64,000 bases of DNA, from positions 186,001-250,000 of the forward strand of contig JAQSDM010000005.1 in assembly GCA_029945945.1 (NCBI GenBank). Direction: 5' to 3'. Below are positions 1-8,817 of the stretch, in pieces. The notes beneath the pieces were generated by a model that searched no databases, was not told where the DNA came from, and saw nothing but the letters and a program-made list of their open reading frames with translations. The position numbers were made by a program, and so were the translations under genes. Origin of the DNA: Algoriphagus sp. (GTDB taxonomy: Bacteria; Bacteroidota; Bacteroidia; Cytophagales; Cyclobacteriaceae). How positions within the stretch are numbered: position 1 is the stretch's first letter; each line of letters opens with the position of its first letter.

Positions 1-2
1 GA

Positions 3-668
3 GTAAGGCCATATGGAGTTGTAAGAATTGACTCAGCAAGCAGCGTGGAAACCTGGTCCAAAGATCCGGTTGGAAACACGAAGCTGATTGCTCAGACTTT
101 CCGTGAGGCTTGCGATGTAGCAGCTGATTTCGGAGAAAAACTTGCTGCCGAAGGTGAAATCTGCTGGGGCGGAATGCATAGCTGGAGAGCTATGATCGAT
201 ACGCTGGAGCAGGTAGACAGGCCAAATATTGGTTTTCAGGCCGATATGTCTCATACATTCCTGTACATGCTTGGCTACAATAGCCCTGAGGATCGTATTC
301 TTCCTAAAGATTTCCAATGGTCGGATCGCGAGGCTTTGACAGAAGGTTTGAAAACGTTGACCAAAGCTCTCAGACCTTGGACGATTGACTTCCACGTTGC
401 TCAAAATGACGGAACAGTATTCGGTTCAGGTTCGCACGATAAGACTGGCAGACATTGCCTGGCCACTGATCCAAACGGAAGACTTGACATCGCAAAAGAT
501 GCCGGTCATTGGTTGAGAGACGATAAAGGTGAGTTGACCAAAGTGATGCGTCATATCTGTTGGGATGGTTGCATGTTCCCAAATGCGGTGATGGGCAATC
601 AGCAAACCTGGAATGATATCCTTGCAGCAATGATCAAAGTGCGTGAAAACCACGGTTGGGAAGAGTAG
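3..668 (+). CDS. Sugar phosphate isomerase/epimerase-like TIM barrel protein (5' partial)
   Basis: The reading frame is open from the left window edge, so the N-terminus lies outside; 221 codons and the stop are present. The sequence fits the xylose isomerase-like TIM barrel superfamily (AP endonuclease family 2 fold). It has conserved acidic and His positions in the DMSHTFLYM and DFHVAQNDG stretches, which are plausible metal ligands. These proteins isomerise, epimerise or dehydrate sugars or inositols. A Gfo/Idh/MocA oxidoreductase follows 108 bp downstream on the same strand, and this pairing is common in inositol or modified-sugar catabolism. The exact substrate cannot be told from the sequence. 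Confidence 0.8.
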   Translation, partial: VRPYGVVRIDSASSVETWSKDPVGNTKLIAQTFREACDVAADFGEKLAAEGEICWGGMHSWRAMIDTLEQVDRPNIGFQADMSHTFLYMLGYNSPEDRILPKDFQWSDREALTEGLKTLTKALRPWTIDFHVAQNDGTVFGSGSHDKTGRHCLATDPNGRLDIAKDAGHWLRDDKGELTKVMRHICWDGCMFPNAVMGNQQTWNDILAAMIKVRENHGWEE

Positions 669-702
669 GCTTTAGTTTTTGGAGTTAAACATTCATTTGT
701 AT

Positions 703-745
703 AAGACAGAAGACAGAGGACGGAAGACCGAAGGAAAAGGTCTTC
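703..745. repeat. Purine-rich microrepeat between genes
   Basis: Short imperfect repeats built on GAAGAC/GAAGAG units lie in the 108-bp gap between the two sugar-metabolism genes. They run into a small inverted repeat (GAAGACC...GGTCTTCC). This may form a weak hairpin, but it has no T run of terminator type. Similar low-complexity runs occur in other gaps of the window. Confidence 0.45.
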
Positions 746-776
746 CTTTCTTATTTCATCACTCAATATTTAAATT

Positions 777-1940
777 ATGAAAGAGAAAAAACTAATCAGA
801 ATTGGACTAATTGGAACAGGCCTGATGGGCCGAATCCATACCAACGGCTACAAGCGATTGACAGACTTTTTCCCGGAGTATGAATATGCGCCGGTTTTGC
901 AGGCTTGCTGCTCCAGAAACCCGGAGCGTGCCCAAGCTTTCGCAGATCAGTGGGGATATAAATCCATCGAAACTGACTGGAGAAAAATCATCGCACGAGA
1001 CGACATTGATGCGGTGGATATTTGTACCCCAAATGACAAGCATGCCGAAATTGCCATTGCAGCCGCAGCCGCAGGCAAGATGATTCTCTGCGAAAAGCCT
1101 CTGGCAAGAACAGTTGACGAGGCAGAAGAAATGCTGAAAGCTGTCGAAGCAGCCGGTGTGAAAAACACGGTTTGGTACAATTACCGCAGGATTCCGGCAG
1201 TGACTTTGGCGAAGCAAATCGTGGATTCAGGCAAGCTGGGTAAGATTTTCCATTACCGGGCCAACTTCCTTCAGGACTGGACGATCAATCCGGAATTGCC
1301 TCAGGGCGGGGATGGTCTTTGGAGATTGGATGCTGAATCCGCAGGATCTGGTGTGACCGGAGATTTGCTGGCACATTGCATCGATACTGCCATGTGGATC
1401 AACGGCGGCATCAAAGATGTCTCTGCCATGACAGAAACCTTTGTCAAGGAGCGTGTTCATCAGGGTTCGGGTCAAGTGCAAAAAGTAACAATCGACGATG
1501 CCTGTATTTTCCATTGCCATTTTGACAATGGATCTTTGGGGCTTTTCGAAGCTACCCGATATGCGCGTGGCCATAAAGCTCTTTACACATTCGAGATCAA
1601 CGGTGAGCATGCTTCGATTCGTTGGGATCTGCACGATTTGACACGATTGGAATACTTTGACCACGCCGACGAAAGTCAGGTTCGTGGCTGGAGATCCATC
1701 CACGTGACAGACGGAGATCATCCATATATGAAGCGTTGGTGGATTCCAGGCACTTCGATTGGATATGAGCATTCCTTTATTCACCAGGTTGCTGATTTCT
1801 TCAAAAGTCTGGAGACGGGCGAACCTTGCGCACCGACATTCAGAGATGCATTCGAAACCCAGAAAGTTTGCGAGGCTGTCATTGATTCGGCTAAGGATAA
1901 AAGCTGGAAAAATACCTGGGTCGTTTGGCCAACTACTTAA
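777..1940 (+). CDS. Gfo/Idh/MocA family oxidoreductase
   Basis: The 387-aa protein starts with a Rossmann dinucleotide-binding motif (GLIGTGLMG, residues about 11-19). It also has the family EKP motif (LCEKPLA, about residue 103) and a C-terminal alpha/beta substrate domain. The family oxidises or reduces sugars, inositols and related alcohols with NAD(P). Length is typical and there is no signal peptide, so it is cytoplasmic. It follows a TIM barrel isomerase gene, so the two probably act in one sugar or polyol pathway. The substrate is unknown. Confidence 0.9.
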   Translation: MKEKKLIRIGLIGTGLMGRIHTNGYKRLTDFFPEYEYAPVLQACCSRNPERAQAFADQWGYKSIETDWRKIIARDDIDAVDICTPNDKHAEIAIAAAAAGKMILCEKPLARTVDEAEEMLKAVEAAGVKNTVWYNYRRIPAVTLAKQIVDSGKLGKIFHYRANFLQDWTINPELPQGGDGLWRLDAESAGSGVTGDLLAHCIDTAMWINGGIKDVSAMTETFVKERVHQGSGQVQKVTIDDACIFHCHFDNGSLGLFEATRYARGHKALYTFEINGEHASIRWDLHDLTRLEYFDHADESQVRGWRSIHVTDGDHPYMKRWWIPGTSIGYEHSFIHQVADFFKSLETGEPCAPTFRDAFETQKVCEAVIDSAKDKSWKNTWVVWPTT

Positions 1941-1962
1941 GTTTCCCCGGCCTTATGAAAGT

Positions 1963-1991
1963 AAAAAACCTCCTGAATGGGAGGTTTTTTT
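1963..1991 (+). terminator. Rho-independent terminator after the oxidoreductase
   Basis: An ACCTCC/GGAGGT stem with a short loop lies 23 bp after the stop codon and ends in seven T. The A run on the left side would also let it work in the opposite direction. Confidence 0.8.
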
Positions 1992-2153
1992 ATGACTTAG
2001 AAATGACAAGATCCTTTTATACCTGATGTGATGGAGTTGATTTACAGAAATCGATCATTAGTTTTTTAACTTGAATTTTCATTGAAATTTGTTTGGATAT
2101 TCTTTTTTAAATTAATTTATTGGTACACACAAACTTTTAATCAGATGTATTAC

Positions 2154-2183
2154 AAACCAAACCAAATCAAACCAAATCAAACC
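2154..2183 (+). repeat. 10-bp tandem repeat, possible frame switch
   Basis: Three tandem copies of a 10-bp unit: the first is aaaccaaacc, the second and third are aaatcaaacc. An ATG at 2145 reads through the repeat in a frame that stops at a TAG (2199-2201). Removing exactly one unit puts this ATG in frame with the lipoprotein gene that follows. Its start would then be MYYKPNQIKPFFG, followed by a hydrophobic stretch and a Cys. Because 10 is not a multiple of 3, any copy-number change shifts the frame. Confidence 0.7.
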
Positions 2184-2229
2184 CTTTTTTGGATTAGGTA
2201 GTATTTTAATTTCAGTCTTTGTATGGCTG

Positions 2230-3525
2230 ATGGTATCTTCTTGTATAGAAGAGGAAAATGAACAACTTGCTGAACCTGTAAATTCAGAAATTTTGGCAGC
2301 TAAAACCTGGTACGAGTCTGTGGAAGCTCAGAGTACAGGTAATGAAAAAGCACGAAAAGTAAAAAACGGAAAAGGGAAACCCGATTGGGCAAAATCAAAA
2401 ATTTACAATCAATCCGATGGGAAACGGGTAATTGAAGTGCAGTTTGATTTTGAAGAAATATCAATCCCAGAGCATTTAAAGACTGAAAAGTTAGAAAAAA
2501 ATTCAGTGCTTCAGACGCTGATTTTGTTTCCAAAACCCAATGGAAGCTATGTTTCTTATTTTTTAAACATATTTCCCGACAGTCCTGATAAGAAATTTTA
2601 CACCGAGGATTTCATAGAAGGTGGATACGAAAAGGTACCCTCCGATTTCTCAGGTGTCTATCGTTTTTACAGATGGAATGGGAAATTTATAAGTGGATGG
2701 CGGATAAAAGATGGTGCAAAAACACATCGTCTTAAGAACGCCAAAAATAATCAGACGGATAAAAATTCACGTATATCTAATGGAACTGTATATTGTTATC
2801 AGATAATAACTACTTGGTACACCTCTACCTGTTATGAAGGAATAGGATGTACAACTCCCCAAGAAGATGGAATTGATATTAATGGATATGAATGTGATTA
2901 TATTGCTGTCCCTCCTAGTTTGAGTGGAGAAGGTGATGGAGGAGGAGGTTCTTCTGATGGCGGAGATGATTGCGAACAACCTGAAGGGAATATACTGGAT
3001 TTGCCTGTAGATTGTGAAGAAGAAGAAGTTGCTGAAATAGTAGATGATATTGAAAATCTAATTGGACAGGAGCTAAATCCATGTGAGATTCTAATGGTAG
3101 CCAAACATTTACCCGTTGCTTACTTTGTATACCAAAACTCAGTCGATTCCCATGTAAAAACTATTCAACTTTTCGGTCGCTATCAAAATGGAAATGGCCG
3201 TAATGATTGTGCAGACGCATTTAGACATACGTATTGGAATTTTTTAAATGTTAGACTTTTTGGGTTGGGTGTTAGTACAGATTTTGCGAATGCTCACGAA
3301 TGTGATACACCTCAGGATTTATTATTGGAAAAAGAAATGGATTTGTATAACAACCAAAGAGGTCGGGAACTGGGGTTGATTTATGGATATGGTAACGGTG
3401 AAGCACATGATCTTGTCTTAAACTCTTTGAATAATGGTGGATTAAAAGTTTTGTCACCATTAGATGAAGGGAATTTAATAATACCAGGCTCAACCCAAAT
3501 GGTTTCTTCATCAATTTGTAATTAA
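2230..3525 (+). CDS. Repeat-gated lipoprotein with a DUF6973-like C-terminal domain
   Basis: The open frame gives 431 aa from the ATG at 2230, but that start cuts into a lipoprotein signal. Upstream in the same frame lies a hydrophobic stretch (FGLGSILISVFVWLMVSSC) with no ATG. The best start is the ATG at 2145, which is one 10-bp repeat unit out of frame here. The body has an acidic and Gly-rich linker at about residues 230-260. The C-terminal domain contains DAFRHTYWN, AHE and MDLYNN, a pattern I associate with DUF6973. The function of that domain is not known to me; the His and Glu residues suggest a catalytic or metal site. Two small lipoprotein genes follow. Base composition is AT-richer than the flanking metabolic genes. 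Confidence 0.7.
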   Translation: MVSSCIEEENEQLAEPVNSEILAAKTWYESVEAQSTGNEKARKVKNGKGKPDWAKSKIYNQSDGKRVIEVQFDFEEISIPEHLKTEKLEKNSVLQTLILFPKPNGSYVSYFLNIFPDSPDKKFYTEDFIEGGYEKVPSDFSGVYRFYRWNGKFISGWRIKDGAKTHRLKNAKNNQTDKNSRISNGTVYCYQIITTWYTSTCYEGIGCTTPQEDGIDINGYECDYIAVPPSLSGEGDGGGGSSDGGDDCEQPEGNILDLPVDCEEEEVAEIVDDIENLIGQELNPCEILMVAKHLPVAYFVYQNSVDSHVKTIQLFGRYQNGNGRNDCADAFRHTYWNFLNVRLFGLGVSTDFANAHECDTPQDLLLEKEMDLYNNQRGRELGLIYGYGNGEAHDLVLNSLNNGGLKVLSPLDEGNLIIPGSTQMVSSSICN

Positions 3526-3533
3526 ATCTACTT

Positions 3534-3884
3534 ATGAAAATTAAATTTCTTTTTGTGTTTATCACTTTTCTGGCTCTTACTTCTTGTTGGCCACTAAAGG
3601 AAGAGAGCAAAGTGGTAGAATTGAAAGATTTGTCCCAGATGTCTAACACATCAGTTTCTGCAGGTTTAAAAGAAGGACAGTATGTCTATAAAATTTCTCT
3701 CAAAATTGAAGGTGAGACTGACGGAAGTTTTGAAATTAATAACTATAAATTCAATCCTGGAAAAGTTGATACACTAATAAATAACATGGATTGGTATCAA
3801 GAGGATTTTCCCATAGCATTCAAACCTGTTTCATGCAGTGAGGGTAATTTGAAAGTTAAGGTTACCTTTTTCCTTCAAGAGTAA
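3534..3884 (+). CDS. Small lipoprotein, paralogue of the next gene
   Basis: A 116-aa protein with a clear lipoprotein signal: charged start, hydrophobic core and lipobox LTSC with Cys at residue 18. It starts 8 bp after the stop of the DUF6973-like gene, so it is probably co-transcribed. The C-terminal half aligns with the next lipoprotein over the pattern GKxDTL, D-x-Y, then a beta-rich tail ending in VTFF or VTFY. I do not recognise a family. Its position after a possible effector-like lipoprotein allows a partner or immunity role, but nothing proves this. Confidence 0.65.
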   Translation: MKIKFLFVFITFLALTSCWPLKEESKVVELKDLSQMSNTSVSAGLKEGQYVYKISLKIEGETDGSFEINNYKFNPGKVDTLINNMDWYQEDFPIAFKPVSCSEGNLKVKVTFFLQE

Positions 3885-3983
3885 TGTGATTCATCTTAAA
3901 ATTGGGTTACATAAATTTGACTTACTCCAAAAAAGTAATCTTTCCTTTCACCCTGAATCCAAAATTACTTACTTATATCAGCC

Positions 3984-4316
3984 ATGAAATATCTTATTTT
4001 CTGCAGCCTATTATTCCTTTCCTCTTGCAATTTCGGACCAAAAAAGGTTTGTGATGATATACTTGTAAGTGAGTTGTATAAGCTTGATTCCATTTCAAGT
4101 GGTTTACCCATATCGGATGCGATCAATAGCGCTTCATTGGGAATCAAAGGAGTGATTGAAAAAGACATTTCCATTAATGGAATTCCTCTTCCGGCTGGAA
4201 AGATCGATACGCTATTTGAACCTTCAGACCACTACAATCCGATGTTTTTATACGAAATCGAGAATCCTGAAGAAGGGAAAGTAGAGTTGGAGCTTTGTGT
4301 GACATTTTATCATTGA
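3984..4316 (+). CDS. Small lipoprotein, paralogue of the previous gene
   Basis: A 110-aa protein with signal peptide and lipobox LSSC (Cys at residue 15). It shares with the preceding small lipoprotein the motif GKIDTLF, an aromatic/acidic centre and the ending VTFYH, so the two probably arose by tandem duplication. There are about 100 bp between them. A strong terminator follows. Function unknown; it is probably anchored in the outer or inner membrane, facing the periplasm or surface. Confidence 0.65.
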   Translation: MKYLIFCSLLFLSSCNFGPKKVCDDILVSELYKLDSISSGLPISDAINSASLGIKGVIEKDISINGIPLPAGKIDTLFEPSDHYNPMFLYEIENPEEGKVELELCVTFYH

Positions 4317-4330
4317 GTTTGAGCCTTGGA

Positions 4331-4360
4331 GTCCAAGTCGAAAGGCTTGGACTTTTTTTA
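4331..4360 (+). terminator. Rho-independent terminator closing the lipoprotein island
   Basis: A GTCCAAG/CTTGGAC stem with an 8-nt loop is followed by a run of seven T, 14 bp after the last lipoprotein stop. Confidence 0.85.
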
Positions 4361-4524
4361 TCCTAATGAAAAGTAAGATCAAACATATTTTCGTTAGCCT
4401 ACGAAATCTTGCCTTGGCATACTCTTATTAATGCAGTTTTACATTTATTCGTTTGAAAAAGTGTATTCAATCACATTTATTCATTGGAAAAAATGTAAGA
4501 AGTAGGTAAGTATTGCTTGTTTCC

Positions 4525-5157
4525 TTAAATAATCTGATACACCACGACGAAATGGGAAATCGTCCCGCCCAGCACAAAAATGTGCCAAATGCTGTGATAA
4601 TACGGCTTGTTGCTTTTCATGTAGAAAAACACTCCGATAGTGTAGCAAAGGCCTCCGACACCGATCCAAGCCAGATTTTGGAAAGAGATTTTCTCCAAAA
4701 TATCAAAGATAAAAAACACCGCGAGCCAACCCATCAGCAGGTAAATGGCTACTGAAAGGATTTTGAAACGACCGGTAAAGAAGAGTTTGAAAAAAGTCCC
4801 GATCAGGACCGATCCCCAGAGAATTGACAAGAAAATAATCGCTTGATTTTTGGGAAGAACAGCCAAAACCATTGGCGTATACGATCCTGCGATCAGGAAG
4901 TAAATGGAAATATGATCCAACACTTGAAGCCTGTTTTTCAGCTTCCTATTTTTTACAGCATGGTAGAATGTGGAACTCGTGTAAACCATCAATATGCCCA
5001 AGGCAAAAGCCATAGCCGCGATCAAAGCCGAAAACCTACCGTTTTCCACTGCTTTCATCAGCAAAAATGGAATCCCAATCAATCCCAAAATCAGTCCAAA
5101 CCCATGCGATGCAGCATTGGCAAGTTCTTCTTTGGAGGTTTGTTGGCGCTTTGACAT
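4525..5157 (-). CDS. trhA: Hemolysin III/TrhA family membrane protein (PAQR)
   Basis: A 210-aa protein with about seven hydrophobic segments. It has the conserved family positions: ASHGFG near the start, TSSTFYH, LDH, and HSIWHIFVLGGTISHF at the C-terminus, giving the His and Ser/Asp residues of the PAQR metal site. The family was named hemolysin III. Bacterial members are now linked to membrane energetics and lipid homeostasis rather than real haemolysis. It is a single gene on the minus strand, 75 bp from the next gene. Family assignment is secure, role less so. Confidence 0.9.
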   Translation of the reverse strand: MSKRQQTSKEELANAASHGFGLILGLIGIPFLLMKAVENGRFSALIAAMAFALGILMVYTSSTFYHAVKNRKLKNRLQVLDHISIYFLIAGSYTPMVLAVLPKNQAIIFLSILWGSVLIGTFFKLFFTGRFKILSVAIYLLMGWLAVFFIFDILEKISFQNLAWIGVGGLCYTIGVFFYMKSNKPYYHSIWHIFVLGGTISHFVVVYQII

Positions 5158-5232
5158 GTTTAAACTTTTTTACGATTACTAATCCAATCGAATCAGAGAT
5201 TCAAAGGTTCAATGGATTTGATTTCACCAAAG

Positions 5233-6339
5233 TTAAATCCTGAAGAATATCTTCTTTCGATACAGGAAATAACACAATCCCCACATAGCTGCCAGCGTCA
5301 GTAAAGCCGTGATCAGTTCCAATCCGTGCTCTCCGATTCCCAGCGGAGAAAGGAAGCCGGTGCTGAAAATCCCAATAAATCCGAAGAGCCATTTATGGCC
5401 TAAAATCTCGGCAAAAAGGTAAATGAAGATCGAATTCATTCCCACAATCAGGAATGGAAAAACCCAGAATTGCTTCTTTTTCACATCGACCAACCAGTAG
5501 AAGAAAGCCAAAGCCAATATCGCCCAACCTCCGGCTGTAAACACAAAAGCTGTCGTGCTGATTCGCTTGATGATTGGCGTGATTCCCACTAAGTCCAATC
5601 CGTAACCAACTACCAAACCGATCAATCCAGCCACTACGAAGGCTTTGATTTTGGTGGAATCAGAGGTCTTGGAAAGCAGAAGATTTCCACAAATCGCTCC
5701 CCAAATTGTGTGTGCTGCCGTTGGAATCGCATTGATCGCGACCCATCCGCCATTATTGATTTTGCCCATCAGGATTTGATCTGTGAAATTCCCAAAATTG
5801 GAACCGTGTACAAAGGGAGATTCGGGATTGTAAACCCGGTACAAGATTTCTGTCAAAGCCAAAAGTCCAAGGGAAACGCTCAGCTGAACTTTCCAAGGCT
5901 GGCGAATCAGGAGATAAGTCACCAAAATGGTGAAAGAAAGTTGAGTCAGGACATTCCAAAGTTCAAACACCAACTTCCCGCTGTACACACAATGAAGGCC
6001 GGTGCCAAAGAGGAATAGCAGCAAGCAACGCTTTAGAATATGCTTTGTCACCTTGCCCCGATCTTCTGCCACAGCCAATCTTTTATTCAAGGAAAAGGGC
6101 ATCGCCACACCCACAATGAACATGAAGAATGGCTGAATCAAATCCCAAAACCGCAAACCGTTCCACTCGTGATGTGTGAATTGGAGGAAAAATCCATGAA
6201 GGGCATTTCCCTCCGGGAAAAAGTCAAGTAGCGCATCATACACCAAAGCAGCCTCAGCAATCAACAGAAACATGGTGAGTCCGCGGTATACATCGAGAGA
6301 AACTAACCTTTGGGAGGCAGAAGAACTGGGGTTATTCAT
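5233..6339 (-). CDS. HGSNAT-like acyltransferase, DUF5009-type membrane protein
   Basis: A 368-aa polytopic membrane protein with around ten hydrophobic stretches. The start RLVSLDVYRGLTMFLLI, then HHEWNGLRFWDLIQPFFMF and VGVAMPFSL, are typical of the heparan-alpha-glucosaminide N-acetyltransferase-like family of Bacteroidota. Such proteins are thought to move an acetyl group across the membrane onto a sugar amine. In this phylum they often sit near glycan-use genes. The acceptor here is unknown. It is the next gene upstream of the TrhA gene on the same strand. Confidence 0.87.
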   Translation of the reverse strand: MNNPSSSASQRLVSLDVYRGLTMFLLIAEAALVYDALLDFFPEGNALHGFFLQFTHHEWNGLRFWDLIQPFFMFIVGVAMPFSLNKRLAVAEDRGKVTKHILKRCLLLFLFGTGLHCVYSGKLVFELWNVLTQLSFTILVTYLLIRQPWKVQLSVSLGLLALTEILYRVYNPESPFVHGSNFGNFTDQILMGKINNGGWVAINAIPTAAHTIWGAICGNLLLSKTSDSTKIKAFVVAGLIGLVVGYGLDLVGITPIIKRISTTAFVFTAGGWAILALAFFYWLVDVKKKQFWVFPFLIVGMNSIFIYLFAEILGHKWLFGFIGIFSTGFLSPLGIGEHGLELITALLTLAAMWGLCYFLYRKKIFFRI

Positions 6340-6442
6340 GGGTTGGGTTTAAGGTGGGTGGATAGTATTCTAATATACTAAAATCTGTGTTTTCACAAAG
6401 ATGGAATTACCCATTTTGAGTGATGGCATTATTGCGGATTTT

Positions 6443-6480
6443 TGCCAAAAAAATAACCCACGGTTTTGGCCGTGGGCTAG
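6443..6480 (-). terminator. Rho-independent terminator (minus strand)
   Basis: A CCCACGG/CCGTGGG stem around a TTTTGG loop. Read on the minus strand it is followed by TTATTTTTTT. It lies about 50 bp after the DUF2911 gene and ends that transcript. Confidence 0.85.
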
Positions 6481-6527
6481 GATTGAAATGTTAAGGAAGA
6501 AAACCTTAACTCATTTTTGAATGCTAA

Positions 6528-7130
6528 TTAGAATGCTGTCTTAAAGCCATCCATTTTCTGATCAACCTGTGTGTCAACCATGAAAGAGATTTTTACTTTT
6601 TCCCAAGCCATAGTCACTTTCGCTACTTTGTTGTTTTCAGCAGAGATCGTGTAGGTAAGTCTTTCGGTGTTGTCTCCCATCACAGGAGCTACTTTGACAG
6701 AAGCGGCATCGTCTTGAGCAATCGCTGCCTCATCCATTACGCCTTCTTTCTGATAAAAGAAAACAGAATTCGCCTTGCTGTTGAAGTGGATTGTCCACTC
6801 GCCGGAAGCCTGAGGTGTCATGAAAATGGAATATCTTCCTGCACGAAGGTTTTTGCCACCGATACTTACCGCAGTGGAGAATTCAATAATTGTTTGGGCA
6901 TTAGCTCCTGCTCTCCACGTTACGCCGTTCTTCTCGATCTCGCCAAAGATCTTTCTGCCTTTTACTGCTGGTGAGGAATAGTCAATGCTGATTTTAGTGA
7001 AACCAACGTTCTGGGCAACATAAGCTGAAGGACTTGCAGCAGGAACCTGTAATTGAGCAAAAGATTGGCTTGTGCCCGCAATGAATAGCATTAGGGTCAA
7101 TGCCAGGAAAAAGAATTTGTTGTTTTTCAT
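6528..7130 (-). CDS. DUF2911 domain secreted protein
   Basis: A 200-aa protein with a Sec signal peptide (MKNNKFFFLALTLMLFIAG, cleavage near SFAQ). The mature part matches DUF2911: VKGRKIFG, WRAGANA, FSTAVSIGG, L-x-AG-x-YS and GEWTIHFN. These proteins are common in Bacteroidota and are exported, but have no known activity. It is monocistronic, with its own terminator. Length is typical for a single-domain member. Confidence 0.92.
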   Translation of the reverse strand: MKNNKFFFLALTLMLFIAGTSQSFAQLQVPAASPSAYVAQNVGFTKISIDYSSPAVKGRKIFGEIEKNGVTWRAGANAQTIIEFSTAVSIGGKNLRAGRYSIFMTPQASGEWTIHFNSKANSVFFYQKEGVMDEAAIAQDDAASVKVAPVMGDNTERLTYTISAENNKVAKVTMAWEKVKISFMVDTQVDQKMDGFKTAF

Positions 7131-7203
7131 AAGTTTTGAATTGTTTGGGTTTTAATCATTAGCAATCTACAACAAGAGATTTGAATTGTTGTTCATGAGA
7201 TTC

Positions 7204-7236
7204 AAACCTTTGAGGTTTTCAAAACACCAAAGGTTT
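7204..7236. repeat. REP-like hairpin (CCTTTGAGG family)
   Basis: An AAACCTTTG arm and a CAAAGGTTT arm are separated by about 15 nt. The same core (CCTTTGAGG or close variants) recurs in hairpins near 33.1 kb and 50.35 kb. It lies between the starts and ends of neighbouring minus-strand genes. Confidence 0.5.
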
Positions 7237-7291
7237 AGTAAAAGTAGTATTGTTGAACTCTCCTAATGGAATAAATCGATGGATTCAGACT

Positions 7292-8620
7292 TCAAATTGC
7301 CGCAGACTTCTCTCTTTTTTCGATTTTCCTGACTACCCAAAGCAGGATGAGTCCGATGGTAAACCAAAGGGCCAGTGCAAAGATGGAGTTTCGCATGCTG
7401 CCTGTTAGATTGTCCATAAATCCCCACATCACCAGCCCGCACATCATAGCCAGCTTTTCGCAGACATCGAAGAAGCTGAAGTAGCCGGCATTGTTCTCAG
7501 TCTTGGGGATAAATTTGGAATAGGTAGATCGGGAAAGGCTTTGGATTCCTCCCATCACCATCCCGATCCAAAATCCGGCAATGTAAAAATGCATAGGAGT
7601 TTGAATGAAATAACTTCCGATGCAGATTACGATCCACACCGTTACCGCTATGGTCAGGGCTTGAATATTTCCAAGTTTTTTGGAAATCCAGGCAAAAAGA
7701 AAAGCGCCGGCAATGCCCACATATTCCAACAAAAGAATGGTGATGATCAGGGAAATCATGGACAGGTGGACTTCTTTTTCCCCAAAAGAAGAAGCCATAA
7801 ACATGACGGTCTGCACTCCCATGATGTAAAAGAAAAAGCTCAGGAGAAAGGTCTTCAACTTAGGTTCCGTTTTTAGATGTCTCCAGATTTTGATCAGCTC
7901 CAGATAGCCATTTAGCAGGTAATTCTTCTCCCGACTTTTGGCGGCATATACACCTTTTGGGAGTTTGCGGAAAGTGATTTGCGCAAATCCAAACCACCAG
8001 AATCCAGTGAGCAGAAATGAAATTCGGGGCAAAAGTGTGTCATCCGTAATGCCAAGCGATTTTTGGTTGAGGATCGCGGCCAAGTTCAGAAGTAGTAAAG
8101 TGGTAGCGCCAATGTAGCCGAATGCATACCCTTTGGCGCTCACTTTGTCTTGTCTCTCTTCGCTTGCGATCGCCGGAAGGAATGAATTGTAAAATACAAT
8201 ACTGCCCGAATAGCCAATAGTTGCCAACATCATGAAGAACAGTGCCCATTCTGCCTGACCGCTTCCGGTAAAAAAGAACAACAACATGCAGCCCAATGAA
8301 CCCAAATAACAGAAGAATTGCATGAACCTCTTTTGGCTTCCGGAGTAATCGGAAATGGATGACAAAAGCGGTGAGATGAGCGCAATAATCCCAAAGGCAA
8401 TGCCCAGATTGATGGAGTAAGCAGCTGTATTTTCTATGTCAATACCGAGGATGTTTATCCTGCTGCTTCCGTTGGATGATCTGGTAATTGAATTGTAATA
8501 GGCCGGGAAAATGGCGGAAGCAATGACCAAGGCGTAAGCTGAATTTGCCCAATCGTACATGGCCCATGCCCGGATGGTTTTTTGATCATTTCTGATTAGA
8601 ACTTGCCCATTCCTTTTCAT
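7292..8620 (-). CDS. MFS transporter, Atg22/UMF1 family
   Basis: A 442-aa protein with 11-12 hydrophobic segments. Near its start it has AWAMYDWANSAYALVIASAIFP, the signature of the Atg22-like UMF1 branch of the major facilitator superfamily. Later conserved parts include SISDYSGSQKRFM and GFWIGMVMGGIQSLSRS. Yeast Atg22 exports amino acids from the vacuole; the substrate of bacterial members is largely unknown. It stands alone on the minus strand. Confidence 0.9.
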   Translation of the reverse strand: MKRNGQVLIRNDQKTIRAWAMYDWANSAYALVIASAIFPAYYNSITRSSNGSSRINILGIDIENTAAYSINLGIAFGIIALISPLLSSISDYSGSQKRFMQFFCYLGSLGCMLLFFFTGSGQAEWALFFMMLATIGYSGSIVFYNSFLPAIASEERQDKVSAKGYAFGYIGATTLLLLNLAAILNQKSLGITDDTLLPRISFLLTGFWWFGFAQITFRKLPKGVYAAKSREKNYLLNGYLELIKIWRHLKTEPKLKTFLLSFFFYIMGVQTVMFMASSFGEKEVHLSMISLIITILLLEYVGIAGAFLFAWISKKLGNIQALTIAVTVWIVICIGSYFIQTPMHFYIAGFWIGMVMGGIQSLSRSTYSKFIPKTENNAGYFSFFDVCEKLAMMCGLVMWGFMDNLTGSMRNSIFALALWFTIGLILLWVVRKIEKREKSAAI

Positions 8621-8761
8621 CCGTCTGAATAGTAAAGCAAAATGATTCAGAATGCTTTCCCCCCTGAGTGGGTTTTCTGATCAGTTAATTTACTAAAAAA
8701 GGAAAAGCATTTTCCACCTCTGATTTTTATCAGGATTGATCCTATTCCCTTGGCAATCAAC

Positions 8762-8799
8762 AAAAAAGAAAGCCACTGATTTGTCAGTGGCTTTCTTTC
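8762..8799. terminator. Bidirectional terminator next to the phosphate transporter
   Basis: A perfect 12-bp stem (GAAAGCCACTGA/TCAGTGGCTTTC) with a 4-nt loop, T-rich on the right and A-rich on the left. It lies just beyond the stop of the minus-strand PiT gene and probably ends that operon. Confidence 0.9.
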
Positions 8800-8817
8800 A
8801 TATTGGTCTAAATGAAG

